Notes under the pieces: generated by a model
What the model saw: only the letters and a program-made list of their open reading frames with translations
Told to the model about the DNA's origin: nothing
The model's database searches: none
Made by a program: the position numbers and the translations under genes
In this document: piece after piece, positions 5,664 to 9,540 of the stretch
Numbering within the stretch: the stretch's first letter is position 1
Layout of the letters: every line of letters begins with the position of its first letter
DNA from: GCA-2748575 sp033722575
GTDB lineage: Bacteria; Pseudomonadota; Gammaproteobacteria; Pseudomonadales; Ketobacteraceae
Direction of reading: 5' to 3'
DNA: 9,540 bases
Assembly (NCBI GenBank): GCA_033722575.1
Contig: JAWVYU010000195.1
Location: 1-9,540, forward strand

Positions 5664-7259
5664 ATGTCATACAAATCTGAAATCGAATCCCTGTCAGCCG
5701 TTGTGGACAAAGCGGGCGAAACCTGGAAAGAAATCAATCCGGAATACGCTGCACGCATGCGTCTGCAAAACCGCTTCAAAACAGGCCTGGATATCGCCAA
5801 GTACACTGCCGCTATCATGCGCAAGGACATGGCTCGCTACGACGAAGACACCTCCCAGTACACCCAGTCTTTAGGTTGCTGGCACGGCTTTATCGGCCAG
5901 CAGAAAATGATCTCCATTAAGAAGCATTTCAACAGCACTGACCGCAAATACCTGTATCTGTCCGGCTGGATGGTTGCTGCGCTGCGTTCTGAGTTCGGCC
6001 CTCTGCCCGACCAGTCCATGCATGAGAAAACGGCGGTTGCCAGCCTGATCGAAGAACTGTACACCTTCCTGCGCCAGGCGGATGCCCGCGAAATGGGCGG
6101 TATGTTCCGTGACCTGGATGCTGCCCGCAAGGCCGGCGACGCTGCCAAAGAAAAGGAAATCCAGGACAAGATCGACAATTTTGAAACTCACGTCGTGCCC
6201 ATCATCGCTGACATCGACGCCGGTTTTGGTAATGAAGAAGCCACTTACCTGCTGGCCAAGAAAATGATCGAAGCCGGTGCCTGCTGTATCCAGATCGAAA
6301 ACCAGGTATCTGACGAGAAGCAGTGTGGTCACCAGGACGGTAAAGTTACCGTTCCTCACTCCGATTTTCTGGCCAAGATCCGCGCCGTTCGCTATGCATT
6401 CCTGGAGCTGGGCGTGGACGATGGTGTGATCGTTGCCCGTACCGACTCTCTGGGTGCCGGCCTGACCAAGCAGATCGCTGTAACCCACGAGCCGGGTGAC
6501 CTGGGCGACCAGTACAACTCTTTCCTGGACGGTGAGTACATCCAGTCTGCTGAGGACATCGAGAACGGTGACGTTGTGATCAAGGCTAACGGCAAGCTGC
6601 TCAAGCCCAAGCGTCTGCCCAGCAACCTGTTCCAGTTCCGCAAAGACACCGGCGTTGACCGTGTTGTTCTGGACTGTATCACTTCTCTGCAAAATGGTGC
6701 TGACCTGCTGTGGATCGAAACCGAGAAGCCTCACGTTGGCCAGATCGCCGGTATGGTTAACCGTATCCGCGAAGTGGTACCGAACGCCAAGCTGGTTTAC
6801 AACAACAGCCCGTCGTTCAACTGGACTCTGAACTTCCGTCAGCAGGTATTCGATGCCTGGACTGAAGAAGGTAAAGACGTATCTGCCTACGATCGCGACA
6901 ACCTGATGAGCGCCGAGTACGACGATTCCGAACTGGCTCAGGAAGCCGATGCCAAGATCCGTACCTTCCAGGCTGACGCTGCCCGTGAAGCAGGTATCTT
7001 CCACCACCTGATCACTCTGCCGACTTATCACACCGCTGCGCTGTCTACCGACAACCTGGCGAAAGAGTACTTCGGTGAAGCTGGCATGCTGGGTTATGTG
7101 GCTGGCGTTCAGCGCAAGGAGATCCGTCAGAAGATCGCTTGCGTGAAGCACCAGAACATGGCTGGCTCCGACATGGGCGACGATCACAAAGAGTACTTCT
7201 CTGGTGATGCCGCTCTGAAAGCAGCCGGTGAAGACAACACGATGAACCAGTTCGGTTAA
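5664..7259 (+). CDS. aceA: Isocitrate lyase, long Pseudomonas-type form
   Basis: Isocitrate lyase cleaves isocitrate to glyoxylate and succinate in the cytoplasm. It is the first committed step of the glyoxylate shunt, needed for growth on acetate, fatty acids or alkanes. The 531-residue protein matches the long gammaproteobacterial form; from memory it is nearly collinear with P. aeruginosa AceA from INPEYAARMR near the N-terminus to the C-terminal DNTMNQF. Visible motifs are SGW (100-102), the metal-site stretch DIDAGFGN (183-190), the catalytic loop KQCGH (219-223, catalytic Cys221; this subgroup has KQ where E. coli has KK), ARTDS (258-262) and NNSPSFNW (380-387). The start at 5664 follows AAGGA at 5650-5654 with 9 nt spacing. 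Codon choice is strongly biased to CTG, GGT, GAC and AAC, as in highly expressed genes. It is complete, monocistronic by its terminator, and divergent from the exporter. No malate synthase or isocitrate dehydrogenase kinase gene is in view. Confidence 0.97.
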   Translation: MSYKSEIESLSAVVDKAGETWKEINPEYAARMRLQNRFKTGLDIAKYTAAIMRKDMARYDEDTSQYTQSLGCWHGFIGQQKMISIKKHFNSTDRKYLYLSGWMVAALRSEFGPLPDQSMHEKTAVASLIEELYTFLRQADAREMGGMFRDLDAARKAGDAAKEKEIQDKIDNFETHVVPIIADIDAGFGNEEATYLLAKKMIEAGACCIQIENQVSDEKQCGHQDGKVTVPHSDFLAKIRAVRYAFLELGVDDGVIVARTDSLGAGLTKQIAVTHEPGDLGDQYNSFLDGEYIQSAEDIENGDVVIKANGKLLKPKRLPSNLFQFRKDTGVDRVVLDCITSLQNGADLLWIETEKPHVGQIAGMVNRIREVVPNAKLVYNNSPSFNWTLNFRQQVFDAWTEEGKDVSAYDRDNLMSAEYDDSELAQEADAKIRTFQADAAREAGIFHHLITLPTYHTAALSTDNLAKEYFGEAGMLGYVAGVQRKEIRQKIACVKHQNMAGSDMGDDHKEYFSGDAALKAAGEDNTMNQFG

Positions 7260-7282
7260 TCGAAGTCTTTACAGGTAATATG

Positions 7283-7311
7283 AAAAAGGGCCACAATGTG
7301 GCCCTTTTTTT
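7283..7311 (+). terminator. Intrinsic terminator of aceA
   Basis: GGGCCAC (7288-7294), loop AAT and GTGGCCC (7298-7304) form a perfect 7-bp GC-rich stem followed by seven T (7305-7311). Five A (7283-7287) precede the stem, so it could also act on the opposite strand. It lies 24 nt past the aceA stop. Confidence 0.93.
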
Positions 7312-7341
7312 ATGCGTTCCTGTTATTAAGCAGCTGCAATC

Positions 7342-7776
7342 ATGGCTATGAAAAGCGCCGGCATATTGAATCGATTCTGTTTACTGCATGCGCTGCTGTT
7401 CTGCTTTGTATTTACCCAGGCTATTGTGCCGCCTGGTGTTATGCCCGGTGCCATCCAGCTGGGCTCACCCTTTCTGATATGCCCGGGTGACCGTCAGAAC
7501 GCTCCGCTGCTTGAACTGGGTGTGGGGGCACAGAGCAGTCACCACCACCATCATCACGAACACCCGTCGCGGGATCACAGCAACCACGCAGAGGGATACC
7601 AGGACTGCGAATTCTCCCCTCCCGGGATGGCCTCCGGAATCATCCCTGCTGCAGCGGGCCTCATCATCCCCGGGCTCCCCGTTCAGAGCTTTGACCACTT
7701 AAAGGCTTTTTATATTGTCGGCGCTGAATATCAACGGCCCTTTCCCCGTGCCCCACCCTTTTCTCTGTTCCTTTAA
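7342..7776 (+). CDS. DUF2946-like His-rich exported or membrane-anchored protein, possible metal-binding
   Basis: This 144-residue protein has a hydrophobic N-terminal segment (about 12-30, with HALLFCFVF), either a signal peptide or a membrane anchor. A small Cys/His cluster follows: C47 in LICPGD, six consecutive His (67-72), then H74, H79, H82 and C89. The C-terminus ends in PRAPPF, a motif I associate with DUF2946. Proteins of this kind often sit beside copper-transport genes, and the His/Cys cluster suits Cu or another soft metal in the periplasm. The start is uncertain: ATG 7342 and ATG 7348 are both possible, and neither has a clear ribosome site. Only 30 bp separate the gene from the aceA terminator, so its promoter must be very short, overlap the terminator, or be supplied by read-through. 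TGTTATTAA at 7321-7329 is a weak extended -10 candidate. The barrel gene follows 80 bp downstream and probably shares the transcript. Confidence 0.72.
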   Translation: MAMKSAGILNRFCLLHALLFCFVFTQAIVPPGVMPGAIQLGSPFLICPGDRQNAPLLELGVGAQSSHHHHHHEHPSRDHSNHAEGYQDCEFSPPGMASGIIPAAAGLIIPGLPVQSFDHLKAFYIVGAEYQRPFPRAPPFSLFL

Positions 7777-7856
7777 CACACCCAACACATTACAAATTAG
7801 TCAAAAGACAGTCGCAGGCTATCGTGGCCCGCGACGTTAACCTATTGGAAGAGAGA

Positions 7857-8945
7857 ATGATGAACATATCTCAAAGGATGCTTTGCGCCTCCGCTTTTTT
7901 GATAATGAACAGCACAGTAATCGCCCACGATGGCAGCATGATCGCAGGCAGTGCTAAACCCATTGCCCCGGACAGCCACGCACCCATTGGGGTAATGGGC
8001 GATCATCTTCACAAGCAGGGAGAGTGGATGCTGTCGTACCGGCTTATGTCCATGTCCATGAAAGATACCATCGAAGGAAAAGAGTCGATCAGCCCTGCGG
8101 CAATCGCCACCGGGGTCAGCAATCCCAACAGCCCCCCTGGGACCATGCGAGTGGCACCGTTGAGTATGGATACTGTCATGCACATGTTTGGACTGATGTA
8201 TGCACCGAGCGACTCACTGACATTGATGGCAATGATCAATTACACAGAAAAGGAAATGTCCCTGAAAACCTTTTCCGGCATGATGGGGGCCACTGAACTT
8301 GGCAACTTTGAAACCCGATCCAGCGGTATGGGGGATATCAAACTCTCAGCCCTCTATGGAATTATTGACAGGGGCAATCACAAACTTCACCTCAATCTGG
8401 GGCTCAGCGTGCCCACTGGAAGCACGGATGAAGAAGACACTGTGCTGACACCAATGAACACCACCATGAAAATGAGGCTGCCCTATGGAATGCAGTTGGG
8501 AACCGGCACCTATGATCTTCAGCTAGGCGCCACCTACGCGGGAACCACCGGTCTTTTGGGCTGGGGTGCCCAATACCTGGCGACCACTGCCATTGATGAC
8601 AATGATGATGGTTATGCCTGGGGCGACCATCAGGCGCTGACCGCCTGGGCCAGCTATCGGGTCGCCACCTGGAGCAGCCTTTCACTGAGAGCAACCTTGA
8701 CCGATGCAGATGCCATCAAAGGCGAGGACGCCGAGATCCGTGCCCCTGTTACCACCGCAGACCCCGATAACTATGGTGGCCAGCGCCTGGATATTGCAGT
8801 AGGCGCCAATCTGGTGGGGCAGCTGGGGGCAATACGGGGCCACCGGCTAGCCCTGGAATACACCCAGCCGGTAGATCAGGATGCGAACGGCGTGCAGCTG
8901 GAAATGCAGTCCATGTGGATGCTGGGTTACCAGTACGCGTTTTAA
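7857..8945 (+). CDS. Outer-membrane beta-barrel 'transporter' family protein, Met-rich, probable metal-linked
   Basis: The gene encodes 362 residues from ATG 7857 (ATG 7860 is equally possible). GGAAGAG at 7847-7853 favours these over an in-frame GTG at 7824. The signal peptide is residues 1-23, probably cut VIA|HDG. The mature start (HDGSMIAGSAKPIAPDSHAPIGVMGDH region, 24-50) and APLSMDTVMHMFGLMYAP (100-117) match a family usually annotated only as 'transporter', related to the phenol-degradation MetA barrels. Alternating hydrophobic strands, Gly/Asp turns and the C-terminal aromatic (GYQYAF, last residue F362) indicate an outer-membrane barrel. Methionine is unusually frequent (LMSMSMKD, MHMFGLMYAP, LTLMAM), which fits binding of Cu(I) but does not prove it. 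It lies 80 bp after the DUF2946-like gene, probably in one operon. Substrate and transport direction are unknown. Confidence 0.8.
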   Translation: MMNISQRMLCASAFLIMNSTVIAHDGSMIAGSAKPIAPDSHAPIGVMGDHLHKQGEWMLSYRLMSMSMKDTIEGKESISPAAIATGVSNPNSPPGTMRVAPLSMDTVMHMFGLMYAPSDSLTLMAMINYTEKEMSLKTFSGMMGATELGNFETRSSGMGDIKLSALYGIIDRGNHKLHLNLGLSVPTGSTDEEDTVLTPMNTTMKMRLPYGMQLGTGTYDLQLGATYAGTTGLLGWGAQYLATTAIDDNDDGYAWGDHQALTAWASYRVATWSSLSLRATLTDADAIKGEDAEIRAPVTTADPDNYGGQRLDIAVGANLVGQLGAIRGHRLALEYTQPVDQDANGVQLEMQSMWMLGYQYAF

Positions 8946-8954
8946 CCCCAATAC

Positions 8955-8984
8955 GCCGGATAGTTGCAACAGCCTCTATCCGGC
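8955..8984 (+). terminator. 9-bp perfect hairpin after the barrel gene, weak terminator
   Basis: GCCGGATAG (8955-8963) pairs perfectly with CTATCCGGC (8976-8984) across a 12-nt loop, starting 9 nt after the stop codon. The position is right for a terminator, but only TT follows before GCAT. It may be a weak or Rho-assisted terminator, or a hairpin stabilising the 3' end. Confidence 0.5.
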
Positions 8985-9025
8985 TTGCATCTACGCTGCC
9001 GTTGTCCGCGGCGAAATCATCCATT

Positions 9026-9065
9026 CCCCCCCCTCTCCCCCCATTTGAATCCCCCGGTTTCGGGG
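9026..9065. repeat. C-tract cluster (C8, C6, C5) and small GC hairpin upstream of the last gene
   Basis: C8 (9026-9033), C6 (9037-9042) and C5 (9051-9055) lie within 30 bp, followed by a CCCCG/CGGGG hairpin (9052-9056 with 9061-9065, loop GTTT). The minus strand is correspondingly G-rich with runs of 5, 6 and 8, enough for a G-quadruplex if the G8 run supplies two of the four tracts. C8 is also long enough to be slippage-prone. The cluster lies 60-100 bp upstream of the start at 9128. Confidence 0.6.
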
Positions 9066-9127
9066 CTGACATTTCAGTGCCTGCCTGACTTATCGTGAAG
9101 CTGCCTCACAACCTCAGGGAGATCCTT

Positions 9128-9540
9128 ATGAACTTTTCAGCCAAATTCATCAAAAACAAAACCGGATGTGGTCTTTCGGGATTAGCATCTGCCACGCTAC
9201 TGGCGTGTTCGTTACCGGTCCTGGCATCTGCCAAAACAATCAGCGGATACACTGCTGTGCAAGCCACGCAAACAGACAAAGTGGCCAGCATTAATGTGCA
9301 AACCTGGAATGATACAACGCTCACCGCTGAGCCGGTTCCCGTGGACCCGGGATCCCTGGCTGACCCGGGCGCCTGGTTTGACTTGCTGACGCAACCGCAA
9401 TTCGTTGAAGCCAGAATCAATCATGACGCTGAAGCAGTTACCTCAGATATCGTCCCTTTACTGGCAGGCACAGCGGGGCTGGATGATATTGTCATCAGCG
9501 ACCAGACCCTTGCCAGCGGGACCCTCCCAAGCGGTGTTAC
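9128..9540 (+). CDS. Exported protein of unknown function (3' end beyond window)
   Basis: ATG 9128 follows a good ribosome site AGGGAG (9116-9121) with 6 nt spacing. The frame stays open to the right edge (137 codons). The N-terminus carries K6, K9 and K11 and then a hydrophobic stretch, so the protein is exported. Two cleavage readings are possible: signal peptidase I after LASA (after A35), or a lipoprotein site LLAC with Cys27. The signal-peptidase-I reading fits slightly better because Leu at -2 is unusual in a lipobox. The visible mature part is Thr/Ala/Val-rich with Asp, contains PVPVDPGSLADPGAWFDLL, and has no cysteine after 27. I recognise no domain. A weak promoter-like pair (CTGACA 9066-9071; TTATCG 9090-9095) precedes it, but no conclusion rests on that. 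Confidence 0.75.
   Translation, partial: MNFSAKFIKNKTGCGLSGLASATLLACSLPVLASAKTISGYTAVQATQTDKVASINVQTWNDTTLTAEPVPVDPGSLADPGAWFDLLTQPQFVEARINHDAEAVTSDIVPLLAGTAGLDDIVISDQTLASGTLPSGV

Noticed and set aside
5871..7187. 438-codon minus-strand open frame inside aceA
   Set aside because: The plus strand encodes a complete, highly conserved isocitrate lyase. The antisense frame is a by-product of its biased codon use and has no domain or start context of its own.
7540..7557. Six consecutive His codons, as if from a cloning tag
   Set aside because: The run sits inside a natural His/Cys-rich segment with further ligands on both sides and no vector-like sequence, so it is native.
7824..7856. Upstream GTG start adding 11 residues to the barrel protein
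   Set aside because: The added residues (VARDVNLLEER) would put charge before the signal peptide, and the ribosome-site-like GGAAGAG lies inside this stretch, just ahead of the ATG pair at 7857/7860.

Overview
The window looks like chromosomal DNA of a gammaproteobacterium, probably a marine or hydrocarbon-associated Pseudomonadales/Oceanospirillales-type organism. The best anchor is a 531-residue isocitrate lyase that, from memory, reads almost residue for residue like the long AceA of Pseudomonas aeruginosa. The rest also fits a Gram-negative cell: an outer-membrane lipoprotein, an RND/MMPL exporter, and a beta-barrel protein ending in Phe. I cannot name the species.

Layout. Positions 1-2605 (minus strand) hold the 5' part of a large lipoprotein gene that runs off the left edge. 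It encodes a lipobox, an Ig-like domain, two regions that read like a BPI/TULIP lipid-binding protein, and a tandem cysteine-rich repeat. A 307-bp gap (2606-2912) carries two strong DNA palindromes and one longer inverted repeat. Positions 2913-5276 (minus) encode a complete 12-TM MMPL/RND-superfamily exporter. A divergent intergenic region (5277-5663) has a TetR-like palindrome inside the predicted exporter promoter, plus the aceA leader. Positions 5664-7259 (plus) encode isocitrate lyase (aceA), closed by a strong intrinsic terminator. Next come a His-rich DUF2946-like protein (7342-7776) and a Met-rich outer-membrane 'transporter' beta-barrel (7857-8945). A C-tract-rich gap follows, and then the first 137 codons of an exported protein of unknown function (9128 to the right edge).

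How the genes may work together. The exporter and the lipoprotein are co-oriented neighbours. MMPL proteins of this type commonly move lipids or hydrophobic molecules, and TULIP domains bind lipids, so the pair is a plausible envelope lipid-trafficking system. This is an inference and the most interesting part of the window. AceA catalyses the glyoxylate-shunt step needed for growth on acetate, fatty acids or alkanes; no malate synthase is visible here. The DUF2946 and barrel genes resemble pairs found near copper-handling genes.

The two edge genes (1-2605 minus and 9128-9540 plus) have no stop codon in the window. They were read directly from the sequence and are both partial.
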